From positions 1 through 64,000 of the forward strand of contig NZ_AOCG01000017.1 in assembly GCF_000525795.1 (NCBI RefSeq): a DNA stretch of 64,000 nt. The letters are read 5' to 3'. Every line of letters starts with the position of its first letter. The first letter of the stretch is position 1. Below, one piece after another: positions 20,101 through 30,291 of this stretch. The stretch is from Listeria aquatica FSL S10-1188. Lineage in GTDB: Bacteria; Bacillota; Bacilli; Lactobacillales; Listeriaceae. The position numbers and the translations under genes were made by a program. The notes below the pieces were generated by a model. It was not told the DNA's origin, did not search any database, and worked only from the letters and a program-made list of their open reading frames with translations.

Positions 20101-20823
20101 CTCGATTCGGGAACATCGGTTTGCTCACCCCAAATTTGTGGAGATGCGGGTGGTAAATCTGCATACCAATCATAGAAACTGAGCATTTCGCCACCAAGCA
20201 ATGTAATAAAGCGCGAACCCGCTGCATAACTAATCATGGACATTGCAGGAATTGGTGTAAAACCAGCAATCCGGTCTGGTCCGTATTTCTTGATGGTATA
20301 AAGTAACATAGCGCCAATTAAAACGTAAGCGTCATTCCAAGAAACTCGGACTTGCCCACCTTTTCCACGAGAAGCCTTATAGGCCTGTGCTTTTTCTGGA
20401 TCTTCAACAATACTTGCCCAAGCGGCAACAGGGTTTGGATGCTGTTTAAGTGCATTTTGCCACATTTTCCAAAGTAAGCCGCGTATATATGGATATTTCA
20501 CACGAAGTGGGCTGTATTCATACCAAGAAAAACTCGCACCTCGCGGACAGCCACGCGGTTCAAATTCTGGCATGTCTACGCCACAAGATGGGTAATCAGT
20601 AGCCTGATTTTCCCAAGTGATAATTCCATTTTTTACAAAAACTTTCCAGCTACATGATCCTGTACAATTGACACCATGTGTTGTTCGAACAACTTTATCA
20701 TGCGACCAGCGATCACGGTACATCTTTTCCCAAGCCCGGCTTTTTTCTTCCAAAATCGTCCAGTTACCATTAAATTTTTTCTGTTCGTTTGAAGAATTTT
20801 AATCCTTTTTTTCGATATTTCAC
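17144..20823 (-). CDS. narG: Respiratory nitrate reductase alpha subunit (Mo-bisMGD)
   Basis: Catalytic subunit reducing nitrate to nitrite with a molybdenum-bisMGD cofactor and an N-terminal [4Fe-4S] cluster. The N-terminus shows THGVNCTGSCSWKVFVKNG and YPSCGVDMPEFEPRGCPRG, the cluster region; RTPDAHFMTEVRYKGTK and the C-terminal VSHRMPRGTMFMYHAQDKH bind cofactor. Two single-base shifts interrupt it: within a T-rich spot at 19839-19850 (MFF continues as NYARKYTDLPFLILLDQD) and at a run of six T at 20775-20780 (TEK continues as FNGNWTILEEKSRAWEK). The real start is then GTG 20823, behind AGGTGA, giving about 1225 residues, close to the staphylococcal enzyme. First gene of the operon. Confidence 0.92.
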
Positions 20824-20867
20824 GATTTTCACCTCTATTTTCATTTCAAAATCAAGAGATTTTCTTA

Positions 20868-20916
20868 ATTATACTATAGCGTTTGTGAGGAGATTTACAT
20901 ATTAGGGAAACCGCTA
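20868..20916 (-). promoter_or_regulatory. narG promoter with candidate NreC box
   Basis: Minus-strand TATAAT at 20873-20868, no good -35, and the box TAGGGAAACCGCTA at 20903-20916, centred near -48. A poor -35 plus an upstream inverted repeat suggests dependence on an activator. Shares TATTAGGGAAA with the narK upstream region. Confidence 0.5.
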
Positions 20917-21226
20917 TATTTGAACTGCTACAGAAGAAATCAAAAAAAATTTTCAAAGCTCTTCTGAAACACCTGTCAAGGTTATAAATTTTTAAAAAAT
21001 ATAAAGCATAGACTTCAACAACGAGCAGGAATTTTTGCTAAAAATCATTTATTCGATTAAACCTGATATTAATTTCATCAAACCCTGATAGCAAAACCCG
21101 AGAATATTCGTTATTTAAACAAATCATTATTTCCTATTGAATGTCACAAACAACAATCTTTCATTAAAACTTATATGTAAGTTACTAAAAATTTTTTTAG
21201 ATACTAAAAAGAAAATAAAGTCAAGA

Positions 21227-21257
21227 GTTATTTGAGTGCCTTTTGCACTTAAATAAC
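21227..21257. other. Hairpin in the narG / LPXTG divergent spacer
   Basis: GTTATTTGAGTGC pairs with GCACTTAAATAAC (13 pairs, one GU) around a CTTTT loop. The spacer 20824-21418 otherwise holds only AT-rich DNA, the narG promoter at its left end, and the AAAGGAG ribosome site of the plus-strand gene at its right end. Confidence 0.4.
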
Positions 21258-21418
21258 TTAATTATTCACTCTTTTTCTACAGCCTTTTTTCTTGTAAAAA
21301 GTATACAATTTGAAATGTTACTACGAAAAAAGGGGGATAACATAACTAAATACAGATATCGTAACTTGTTTGACAATTTAAAAGTAATAGAAACCGCATT
21401 GATAAAAGGAGTAGGTTA

Positions 21419-23636
21419 ATGAAAAAAATAATAGGTATTCTAGTAATTAGTTTATTGGTATTAGGTTCTATACTGGATTTCGTGAGTAATAATCATTTCG
21501 TAAAGGCAAAAGAAGAGGACGACCCTGGGGTTACACTACTTGCTCCAGAAACTTTGACTTCACGTCAGCAAACTGAAATTCGAGTTACTTTATCTGCATC
21601 GGCTGGAAAACTAGAAAAAGATGGAGAAATTCAAATCAAGATTCCTAAGAATACAGTTGCACAAGTTTCTGATTTAACCAATAATTTATTACTTGGTGAC
21701 CCATTTTACTTACCAGATTCAGCCGTAACTGAAGACAATGCCGGAAATTATGTACTCCATGTTGCATATCATCATTCAAAAATAAATCCAATTGAAGCAA
21801 CTGGCCAAACTTTTACAATCAAATACGGAACACCCGTTTTTAAAGATGGTGCCCCAGATTCTGCAACATATGAAGCGATTTTATATAAAGCTGGCATAAA
21901 AATGAGCACAGCCACAGATACATCAAAAATCAAAAAAAGATATATCCGGGCTACCTCTATTAAGTAAGATGAGCACTCGACCACACAAAGATATAAATGG
22001 AGAAAACGTTGCAATTATGAGTACGAGTGCACCATCTTCAAATGTATTTGCTATCCTTGTGAATTATAACCAACAGGAGATACCAAATGCAGTTCTTGAA
22101 GATGTAATTCCTGAGCAAACTGAACTAATTGATCCCATCAAGTATATTAGTGCAAGTGGTAGTGCTACACCTTCGCAACATATACGAATCGCAGAAGTGA
22201 CAGAACGGGATGATGCTGGTTTACCAATTGCTTGGAAATATGTGACAAGTGAATTTATAGACAAAATCTCAACTTCATCCTCTGGTTTTAAAATTAATTT
22301 TGGTACTATTTCACCAAACAAAAGCTATGTCGTTATGTACGCACAACAAGTAGATATAAATGCAACGGCAGCAGATTTCGGGGTGAAATACAATCAAGCA
22401 ATTCTAAAAAGTAACGGCACAACACTTAGAACTGCAACAGAGCCTTTGGCATTAGACACTTTAAGCTATGAATCGATAGGACTAATTAAAAGAGTCAATC
22501 AAGAAACCATTTCAACGACCGGCGGCTCATTTATTTATTCACTCAATTTAAGCTCTAAAGTGGGGACGATTCCAGCAGGAACTGAAATTGTTGATCCACT
22601 ACCGGATTATACGTCTTTTTCAAACACAGTTGAACCGTTAAGTGACTATTTTTCGAACGGAACCTATGATAGCACCACAAATACTGTTAAATATACTTTA
22701 TTAAAAGACCTTACAGAAGGCGAGCAGAAAAAAATACAATTTAAGGTGAATTATCATAATTCGGCAGCAAAAGAAGGCTATAAAATTACAAACAAAGCAT
22801 ATATCAATTATGCGGGAACCAAAATTTATAGTAACGATGCTACAACAACTGTTAAAGGGACTGCGGTACTCAAAAAATCAGATGATTTAACCCACAAGCC
22901 TTTGGCGAATGCTCTCTTTAATGTCGTGAATGCAGAAGGAAAAGTAGTCAAAGAAAAATTACGTTCTGACGCTAACGGGCAGGTTAATACTGGTCTACTT
23001 GAACCAGGAAAATATAGTTTTGTAGAAGTGGCGGCTCCTGATGGCTATATTTTAGATGCAACGCCTATCCCGTTTACTGTGCGACCAAGTGAGGAAAATA
23101 CCCTTCAACTAGAAAAATCAAATGTTGAAGGCGTTCAAATTTCTGGCAGTAAGACATGGCTTGACAATCAGGATGCCGCACAAAAAAGGCCAAGTTCTAT
23201 TACAATTGAACTTTATCAAAACAGCAAAAAGGTTCAGTCTAAAAAGGTCTCTGAAAGCGACAATTGGAAGTATACATTCACTTTACCGAAGTACGATAGC
23301 GAGGGAAATGAATATAAATATACGCTTAAAGAAGCGCCTGTAGAGGGTTATCAAACTATTCAAACCGGAAATGACTTTACAAACGTCTATAAACCGGTTG
23401 AAAATCAAATTGCCGTACCAATAAAGATTGATCCGAGTAACACGGTACCAGCAAATCCAACAGTTATTGATCCCATACCACCCAAAATGAGTGATCCAAA
23501 AACGGAAACGAAAAAATTACTTCCAAGAACAGGGGACACTTATCAAAGTGATCTATTACTCATTTTCACGGGATTTATTATTTTTATCGGTACATTTATT
23601 TTCATTCGTCGAAATAATAGACGAACAGAAAAGTAA
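21419..23636 (+). CDS. LPXTG wall-anchored protein with SpaA/Cna_B modules
   Basis: Sortase-anchored surface protein of adhesin type. It has a signal peptide (residues 1-30), a long N-terminal region of Cna/collagen-adhesin-like beta domains (about 30-470), a SpaA-like module (VLKKSDDLTHKPLANALFNV ... LEPGKYSFVEVAAPDGY), a Cna_B module (ISGSKTWLDNQDAAQKRPSS ... YTLKEAPVEGY) and the sorting signal LPRTG, hydrophobic stretch and RRNNRRTEK tail. Lys and Glu residues for isopeptide bonds are present in the Cna_B module. A run of seven A at 21932-21938 breaks the frame; with six, KIKK continues as DISGLPLLSKMSTRPH, giving 739 residues. AAAGGAG precedes the ATG; a terminator follows. Confidence 0.85.
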
Positions 23637-23639
23637 ATA

Positions 23640-23688
23640 AAAAGTTGATGCTAAACAGAATTTTCACTGTTTTAGCATCAACTTTTTA
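23640..23688. terminator. Terminator after the Cna_B LPXTG gene
   Basis: AAAGTTGATGCTAAA pairs with TTTAGCATCAACTTT, followed by T on the plus strand. Confidence 0.85.
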
Positions 23689-23787
23689 CTGTTATCCGTG
23701 CATCCGTTCCATGACAAAATGGAGCACCAATCATAATGAATTTATTTCTAAATATAAACGTTTACTTACTCATGGTGTCTACGCTAA

Positions 23788-24554
23788 TTATTCAGCGTGC
23801 TCTAAAACACTCCGACCATTTAGTTTTTGGACTTTACGATTATTGGAATCATAGTATTTATTAAAAGTTTCAATTTGTGCTTTTGAAACTTCCACAGGAT
23901 TTTTCATAACATACCATTCTACATTCTCGGAAAGCGGCGGAGTAGTCAATGATCCAATATAATGATAATACGTTTTATTCGTTGGAATCATTTGTGTGAC
24001 TTCAATTGGATTCGAAACATCTGCCTTCTTACCTTTTTTGATATTATTTAGAACATCTTGAAAAGCGGCATTTTCTTTCCCTTCCTTGAAGAAAACAGCG
24101 ACCACCGCTAGGCGTCCATCTTGCGCTTGATTAACGAAATGCACCTCAATAGGATAATGATTTCCATCTACAGTATGCTCACTTTTTGCATGGAAATGAA
24201 ATTGTTGCAAATCGAAATTGCGTCCATCTATAACTGCTGATCCGGTATCATCAACTTGGATACTATGACCATTATCAACTTCATCAACCATTGTCTTACT
24301 ATAGTTTAGTTCAATTTTACCCTCATCTTTCATTGGTTCTGTTTTTGCTGTCTCGATATTGATTGGAGATTGCGAATCCCCTGCTTCAAATTCCCAGCCT
24401 TTTTGATCACTATAATCTAAATGATCCTCGGATTTTTTTCTGTTTTACTTCCATTGCTCGCGCTTGATTTCTTAGCTGATCCATCATCCGAACACCCTGC
24501 AAAAAGCAGTGATAACGAAAGAACAGAAGCGGCTGCTAATGCTGTCTTTTTCAA
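23788..24554 (-). CDS. Alpha-class carbonic anhydrase lipoprotein
   Basis: Interconverts CO2 and bicarbonate outside the membrane. Alpha-class signatures are complete: FHFHAKSEHTVDGNHYPIEV with the first zinc histidines, EVHFVNQ with the third, and the substrate pocket loop YYHYIGSLTTPPLSENVEW. The visible frame lacks the N-terminus. Joining across a run of seven T (24433-24439) adds residues such as YSDQKGWEFEAGDSQSPINI and a lipoprotein signal peptide with lipobox LLFAGC, from a TTG start at 24554 that has AAGGAGG eight bases upstream. Total about 255 residues. Single gene. The anchor to the membrane outer face is inferred from the lipobox. Confidence 0.85.
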
Positions 24555-24828
24555 AAGTATTTCCTCCTTGGAATGAATTAATTAACACTACTATACTATA
24601 ACGCTTAGTCACCCAAAAAACCTATGGACAAAATATTACAAAAAAAAATAAAATGTCCCTACTTTTAAATAAAAATATACCTTGACAGCTAACACCTGAT
24701 TTAAAACTCCAATACAATCATACTCAAAACAAATTCCAAAAAATTTCATCTGTCAAATTTTTTTTGGAAGCCTATTCGGTGAACTTACATAACTTGAGAG
24801 ATCTTTATAAATGATGAAGCAAATCAAA

Positions 24829-24866
24829 TAAAAAAAAAGGCAAACCTCCTTTTACTCGGTTAGCCT
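24829..24866 (-). terminator. Terminator-like hairpin without an obvious gene
   Basis: Minus strand AAGGCTAACC / GGTTTGCCTT then nine T. No minus-strand gene is visible upstream, so it may end a short RNA. The remainder of 24570-25085 is AT-rich with a small hairpin at 24998-25017 (TGCTCTA / TAGAGCA); I see no supported gene in it. Confidence 0.5.
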
Positions 24867-25085
24867 TATGTTCTCTTTTATTGTCATACATAACGCCATT
24901 AACTTATCACTAAAATATGAATAGAAACCTGCTCACAGTATATCTACTCTATCATTCCATACAAATCATCTTTTAGGGATTGCAATTTTTAAATAAATGC
25001 TCTATATTATTAGAGCAATACTAACTGATATCATTTGGAGCTTCTCTTGAAAAATTGTAAATAATTTCGTGAAAGGATAATCTTA

Positions 25086-26391
25086 ATGATTCTTAGTTCT
25101 GTTTCCTCGCTCTTCATTTTTGGCTTTTTACTGTCTAAGTGGGTTGTTACAATCTTATTTAGAAAGGTTTTTAATCTCTCACTTGTAACAATTATTTCTC
25201 TTTCCCTTATTTCACTCATTTTTTCTTCTGTGCTTTTTTCTATGAATTACCTTCCTTTTTACTTATCTGCTGTTCTCTTTATTCTTTCATTTTTCATTGT
25301 ATCTTTAAATATGAAATGCTTGGGAAAAAACATTATTTTTTTTTATACTAACCTACACTCTCTCATTTTTAACTGTCTATATCACTTATAATTTTATCGC
25401 ACCTATCATATTTCAAGATGACAAAGTATCTATTATCTTTATTTTAATTGCGCTTAACACTCTCATCGCCTTTAATTTATCTCTCTTCGTACTCAGGATA
25501 AATCAAAAATTCCAATTTTTTTTCTTTATCTATCGACGTATCGAGTAAACAAAAAAAAAAGTAACTCTAATCATTTTTATAGCATGGATAGTTTGTTCCA
25601 TTTTATTATTACTATTTGCTTCTCATGCTGTTCTTGTTGATTCATTAAGTGATTTTTTATTTTTCCTCAATATTATTTTTGGCTTTTCCATCCTCTATCT
25701 ATATGCGAGAATGAATTTAAAAAAATCAAGAATTGAATAGCCTCAATGTTATCTACAAAAAAAGAACTCCAAAAAATTCAACTTACACAAGAACTAAAAC
25801 ATGATTTTTCTGGATTGCTTTTTTCTTTGAGTTATCAAATTATGGAAAAAAATAACGACGCAGCTTTGGAAATGATCAATAATCTCAGCAGTTATATGAA
25901 CACCCAACTTCATTCTTATTTTGACTCCAAACTGTTAAGATTACAATCCCCTGAACTACTGGGTTTGTTGATCACTCACTTCAAGAAATGGGAAATTGAA
26001 TCCATTATCCTTAAACTCGAAGAAATTGATGAATTAGTGGTTTTACCTGCTATGCCCACATTTGATTTAGTTCGCTGTTTAAATATTATCTTGGATAATG
26101 CTTTTGAAGCTGCGTCAATTAGTACTGAGAAAAAAAATTAATGTTCGTATAAAAGTGGAATCCACCTACTTATTATTTGAAATAAAGAACTCATTTGCAA
26201 AAAACATCGATCTTGAAAGTTTATCTACTAGAAAAAGATTCTCCACTAAAGGAAATGGCAGAGGGCAAGGACTCCATATTTTGCAAGAATTTATTAGAAG
26301 GGAAAAAGATGCCTATTTCGAAATGGAAGTTACACCTCAAAACATGTTTCGCGTTCTACTAACACTTCCATTGCAAAACAAAAATGTGTGA
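25086..26391 (+). CDS. AgrC-like sensor histidine kinase (multiple frame breaks)
   Basis: Membrane sensor kinase of the GHKL/AgrC type. The N-terminal half is almost all hydrophobic (about six membrane segments, as in AgrC peptide-pheromone receptors). Then a phospho-acceptor region (LKHDFSGLLFSLSYQI), N-box (IILDNAFEAAS) and G-box (KGNGRGQGLHILQEF). ATG 25086 follows AAAGGA. Frames change at a T9 run near 25340, at T8 and A10 runs near 25520-25560, at A7 runs near 25717 and 25763, and at A8 near 26130; each break is in a homopolymer and each neighbouring frame continues the domain. Total about 430 residues, as in AgrC. No agrB or agrD is adjacent. True decay is not excluded, given the number of breaks. 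Confidence 0.65.
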
Positions 26392-26452
26392 TTTCAACTC
26401 CAAGGGTTAGAACTGACCATTTTAAACGGCTTTAGTAGAATTAATTGATACT

Positions 26453-26472
26453 TTTTAGTTGAACAACTAAAA
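26453..26472. terminator. Short hairpin between kinase and polysaccharide locus
   Basis: TTTTAGTTG and CAACTAAAA with a two-base loop, between two convergent transcription units. No T tail, so only a weak candidate. Confidence 0.3.
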
Positions 26473-26560
26473 CCTTATAATTGCTCTCCCGTATCCATTT
26501 ATATATTCTAATCATTTTATTTTCTATGAATTTGGATTGATAATATGATTCTTTCAATTT

Positions 26561-27526
26561 CTAATAAGGTTCTAACCCTCCTGTGCCATTCGAAAGCCCA
26601 ATAATAGTAAAAGGTTCTGTAATTTTATTTAATACAATGTCTCCTCTTTTTCCGATAATTCCACCAGCAACGGCTGTTTCACCATTAAAATAACGAATCC
26701 CACGAATTTTATTTGCATAAAAATCAGACGTCTCAATATTTGCTATTTCCGTGCCCATACTTGCTTGTATATCAATGCGTTGTAGTGTACATCCTCTTTT
26801 AATGGCATTTTCAATAAAGGCTTCTGAAAAATTATCAATGCCAACATCCATGATAAAGGCTTCTTCCTTTAAATAGCCTAGCCAATTGGAATCCAATTGC
26901 TGTTTTGCTGATATAGCCGAAATAAATACATCAGAAGCTTGTCTTTTATTTTCTTGAAATACTTTAATCGATTGAGGCACATATGCCGGTAAAATCAAAT
27001 TTAGCGCATTTACAAGTTGCTCGACTTTCACTAAGTTTCTCCCTGCAACATATGTGTTTACACCTAATTCTGCAAGTTTTAATGCAATTTTTATTGCCAA
27101 ATTCCCAGTCCCATAAACAGTGGCCGACAAATTGTCAAGTTGATTCGAAAAATAAATCATGAGTGTATTTATTGTAGCATTGACGGTTACATCATTAGCT
27201 TTAAAAGGGTGAACTTCACTCTGAGAACAGCTTGTCCATGCAATTTGATAAAGCTCAACGGGTTGCTTCCTTTCTGCATCTACAAGTAGATGAGGAATGA
27301 CGCCATCAACCTGCTTAAAAACTTGTTGGGCAAAAAAAGAGCTTGCAATTTGTATATTCAAAATCCGTCCAAAAGGTGTCAATCTATCAGGAAGAATTTG
27401 GTCCTTATTTCGTTTGTTTGCCGTATTCGTAAACATCGCAAATTGATAATTTTTCAAATCTATCGCTTCTAAATTTTTAGATAGGCTTTCGATTATATTC
27501 ACTCCTTTAACCAATTTCAGTGACAT
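26561..27526 (-). CDS. Rossmann-fold protein of unknown function, polysaccharide locus
   Basis: I do not recognise this 321-residue family. A dinucleotide-binding motif sits in the middle (VYGTGNLAIKIALKLAELG, about residues 139-157) followed by VAGRN, so the core resembles a shikimate dehydrogenase or glutamyl-tRNA reductase type NAD(P) domain. The N-terminal 110 residues lack familiar motifs, and the C-terminus has a glycine-rich end (GGIIGKRGD; LSNGTGGLEPY). It overlaps the end of the CapD-like gene by 20 bases, so it is translated with the locus and probably acts on a nucleotide sugar or its product. Last gene of the cluster. Confidence 0.65.
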   Translation of the reverse strand: MSLKLVKGVNIIESLSKNLEAIDLKNYQFAMFTNTANKRNKDQILPDRLTPFGRILNIQIASSFFAQQVFKQVDGVIPHLLVDAERKQPVELYQIAWTSCSQSEVHPFKANDVTVNATINTLMIYFSNQLDNLSATVYGTGNLAIKIALKLAELGVNTYVAGRNLVKVEQLVNALNLILPAYVPQSIKVFQENKRQASDVFISAISAKQQLDSNWLGYLKEEAFIMDVGIDNFSEAFIENAIKRGCTLQRIDIQASMGTEIANIETSDFYANKIRGIRYFNGETAVAGGIIGKRGDIVLNKITEPFTIIGLSNGTGGLEPY

Positions 27527-28910
27527 TAGCTTGTTGAATAATTTGTTCCTGAAGTTTTTTTACAGGCTCCCGTTTGTAAGTTAACATTAATGTATAAATC
27601 ATATTCAAGTCTTCTAAACTCGTAAAATAGTGACCTTCAAATAACTTTTCACTGATTTTTTTGGCACCCTCATTATCGTTAAAAAGCTCCTCTTTCATTT
27701 TTTCCCCTGGTCGAATCCCCACATAATTAATAGGAATGTCCTCCTTATTTTTACCTGCTAAACAAATTAATTCGTCCACCATATCTGAAAGACAAAGTTG
27801 CTCACCCATATCAAGAACAAAAATCGCATTTGGCTTTTCTAACAAACTTGCTTCAATCACTAATTTACTTGCTTCTGGAATCGTCATAAAATAGCGTTTC
27901 ATATTTGGATCTGTAATTGTTAGTGGTACATAATTGTGTAATTGTTCCCAAAGTTTAGGAAATACACTCCCTCTACTTCCAAGTACATTTCCAAAGCGAA
28001 CAACATTACAGCATAAACCACCAAGATCATTCATACTAAGCGTTAGCTTTTCGGCTAGGCGTTTGGTCGCCCCCATGTTGTTCGATGGGTTAACCGCTTT
28101 ATCTGTTGAAATCATTATAAATTGATCAGCCTTACTTATTTTAGCTGCTTGAAGGACATTATGCGTTCCGATCACATTATTACTAAAAGCTTCATAGATA
28201 TTACTTTCCATTAAAGGGACATGCTTGTGTGCAGCAGCATGATAAATGATGTTGGGTTGTTGTTCTTCAAACACACGATTTATAGTCTCTTCATCTCGAA
28301 TATCGGCAATAATTGTTATAATTTCGGTAGACTGATTCAATTTTTCTTGGACAGCCCTAAGATCCATATCAATTTTGTAAATGCTTCCTTCACCATGTCC
28401 AAGTAAAATAAGACGCTTGGGATTACAAAGAAAAACTTGCTTCGAGATTTCAGAACCAATTGATCCTCCTGCTCCAGTAATTAGAATCGTTTTATTTTGA
28501 AAGTTCTCCTTAACATTTTTATAATCTAGAGCGAATTCTTCTCGTCCAACGAGCAACTTACTATAGTCCAATACTGGCACAGCCGCTTGCTGACTTTGAG
28601 CCGTGGAAAAAACAGAAGGTAATACGTAATAAGTAATCTTCATTTTACTAATCTCATTAATGATGGTTTGCTGTTTTTTTACATCCAATGTTGGAATCGC
28701 AAGCACCACATGTTGAATTTTTAATTTAATAATGCATCTTTGTAATTCCTCAATCTTGCCAATTATGGGGACCCCTAATAACGACCTTTTACTTAGGTCA
28801 TCATCTAAAATCCCTATCACGGTATATTTTGATTTATCGGTGCTCTGCAGTTGTTCAACAACAAATCTACCACCAATCCCTGCACCAATCACTAATGTTT
28901 TCTTTTTCAC
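27507..28910 (-). CDS. CapD/PglF-like nucleotide-sugar 4,6-dehydratase, no membrane domain
   Basis: Extended SDR enzyme expected to convert UDP-GlcNAc to a 4-keto-6-deoxy sugar nucleotide. Residues 1-130 form a CoA/NAD-binding-like domain (VIGAGIGGRFV); residues from about 140 form the SDR domain with ITGAGGSIGSEI, HAAAHKHVPLME, ISTDKAVNPSNNMGATKR (Met in place of the usual catalytic Tyr, as in this family) and the RFGNVLGSRGSV segment. At 467 residues it lacks the four N-terminal membrane helices of classic CapD/PglF. In the minus-strand Wzy-type locus, 79 bp after the flippase gene. Confidence 0.88.
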   Translation of the reverse strand: MKKKTLVIGAGIGGRFVVEQLQSTDKSKYTVIGILDDDLSKRSLLGVPIIGKIEELQRCIIKLKIQHVVLAIPTLDVKKQQTIINEISKMKITYYVLPSVFSTAQSQQAAVPVLDYSKLLVGREEFALDYKNVKENFQNKTILITGAGGSIGSEISKQVFLCNPKRLILLGHGEGSIYKIDMDLRAVQEKLNQSTEIITIIADIRDEETINRVFEEQQPNIIYHAAAHKHVPLMESNIYEAFSNNVIGTHNVLQAAKISKADQFIMISTDKAVNPSNNMGATKRLAEKLTLSMNDLGGLCCNVVRFGNVLGSRGSVFPKLWEQLHNYVPLTITDPNMKRYFMTIPEASKLVIEASLLEKPNAIFVLDMGEQLCLSDMVDELICLAGKNKEDIPINYVGIRPGEKMKEELFNDNEGAKKISEKLFEGHYFTSLEDLNMIYTLMLTYKREPVKKLQEQIIQQANVTEIG

Positions 28911-28989
28911 AAAATCCCCTCACTTTAACTTACTAAATTTGACTTATCTTCAAAACATGAATTTGCCGACTAAAATGATAAAGTTGTTC

Positions 28990-30291
28990 TCAGTTTCTAT
29001 TAAGCATCGAACGTTTCCTGGCATGCTGTTGAACTTGAGTTGAAATATAGTACCGACCTAGCAAGTACAATAGTAGATAAAAACTTGTTGAAAAAATCGT
29101 ATAAATTCCAATCGTAGAAAGTTCTCCTATCTGAAAAAAATGACATGACCAAAAAATTAGATAAAAACAAGCAAATCTGCTAAAATCCCAAATCGTTTGT
29201 ACAATTTGATTATGAGTAATATATAGTACTTGGGAAACTGGTAGAACAATCAATTGCGAAAAAAATGAAACAGCTAATATCTGAAAATACTGTCCAGACA
29301 GAAACCAATCTTTTCCAAAAAAAGCTTGGAAAACAAACGGAGCAATAAAGGAAAACACAACGAATACGGGAAGTGTCACGAAAAACAGATTCCGCGTAAT
29401 TTTTTTATAAAGAACGAGCACCTGAATAGGATTAGAATCAATACTTTTTGCTGCGGTACTATAAAAGACTTGTGCTACTGCTGTTCCAATAAGAGTAATT
29501 GGAATGCCAATTACTTTTTGTGTAAGCATAAAATTACCTGCGACAGAAGCATTAAAAAATTGGTTTAAAGCGAGAATTGGAATTTGTAATGAAAGTGCAT
29601 TAAAAAGGACTGAAATAGAAGTAAAGAGGGGAAATCGATAGTACTTTTTCCAAATATAAGCACTCCATATTTTAGTTTTAAAAATTCCTTTTACTTGCTT
29701 TAAACGTATGAAACTCATGTACTGCATGGAAAAAGCTGCTAATCGTCCAAATGCATCTCCGATAATCAACCCGCTTGATCTTAAAGCGTCAAACTGAGAA
29801 AATAAAGCTTGACTAAAAACATTTCCCAAATTTTGAGATACTTTAGCTCTTGAAGTTGATGCAAAATACTGTTCTCGTAAATGCCAAAAATTTAATGTTT
29901 GGGTAGCACTGGCACTAAATACAGATAGAATCAAAATAATTTCGAGCCAAAGTGAAGTTCTGCCAGCAAACATTTTGAGTATTGAAAAGCTAGTAGTTGT
30001 TACAACTACTATATAAAGGACACTGAAACAAGCTGCTAATTTTAAACTTAGTACCGTAATTTGTCCTGCAATCTTCCTATTTATCGCAAGTGGAATACAT
30101 TTTTCGAACGTCAAAGCAAATAACACCGACAAAACACTCACAAGCGAAACAAAAGTCGCATAAAAGCCAAATTCTTCAGGGCTATATAAACGAGTGAGGA
30201 TTGGTGAAGCAGCAAAAGTAACAGTCTGTGCAAGTACATTTCCTGAAATAAGCGTCCCAACATTCTTCTTGAATTCATTTATATTTTTCAT
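28990..30291 (-). CDS. wzx: Polysaccharide flippase, Wzx type
   Basis: Multi-pass MOP/MATE-type exporter that turns lipid-linked repeat units to the outer face. 433 residues, about twelve hydrophobic segments; the N-terminus has the family form (NVGTLISGNVLAQTVTFAAS, PILTRLYSPEEFGFYATF). The start overlaps the stop of the preceding glycosyltransferase by four bases. Function is based on fold and locus; substrate specificity is not visible. Confidence 0.88.
   Translation of the reverse strand: MKNINEFKKNVGTLISGNVLAQTVTFAASPILTRLYSPEEFGFYATFVSLVSVLSVLFALTFEKCIPLAINRKIAGQITVLSLKLAACFSVLYIVVVTTTSFSILKMFAGRTSLWLEIILILSVFSASATQTLNFWHLREQYFASTSRAKVSQNLGNVFSQALFSQFDALRSSGLIIGDAFGRLAAFSMQYMSFIRLKQVKGIFKTKIWSAYIWKKYYRFPLFTSISVLFNALSLQIPILALNQFFNASVAGNFMLTQKVIGIPITLIGTAVAQVFYSTAAKSIDSNPIQVLVLYKKITRNLFFVTLPVFVVFSFIAPFVFQAFFGKDWFLSGQYFQILAVSFFSQLIVLPVSQVLYITHNQIVQTIWDFSRFACFYLIFWSCHFFQIGELSTIGIYTIFSTSFYLLLYLLGRYYISTQVQQHARKRSMLNRN

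Noticed and set aside
24997-25050. A 17-codon hydrophobic frame (MLYIIRAILTDIIWSFS) upstream of the AgrC-like kinase, as a possible pheromone peptide
   Set aside because: No ribosome site at proper distance, no cysteine, no AgrD-like acidic tail and no AgrB gene nearby.
25031-25219. Minus-strand 62-codon frame opposite the kinase start
   Set aside because: Charged antisense shadow of a membrane-protein coding stretch, no ribosome site.
25086-26391. Calling the AgrC-like kinase a pseudogene
   Set aside because: Many breaks exist, but all lie in long A/T runs, the same error type as in clearly functional operons here; left as a gene with reduced confidence.
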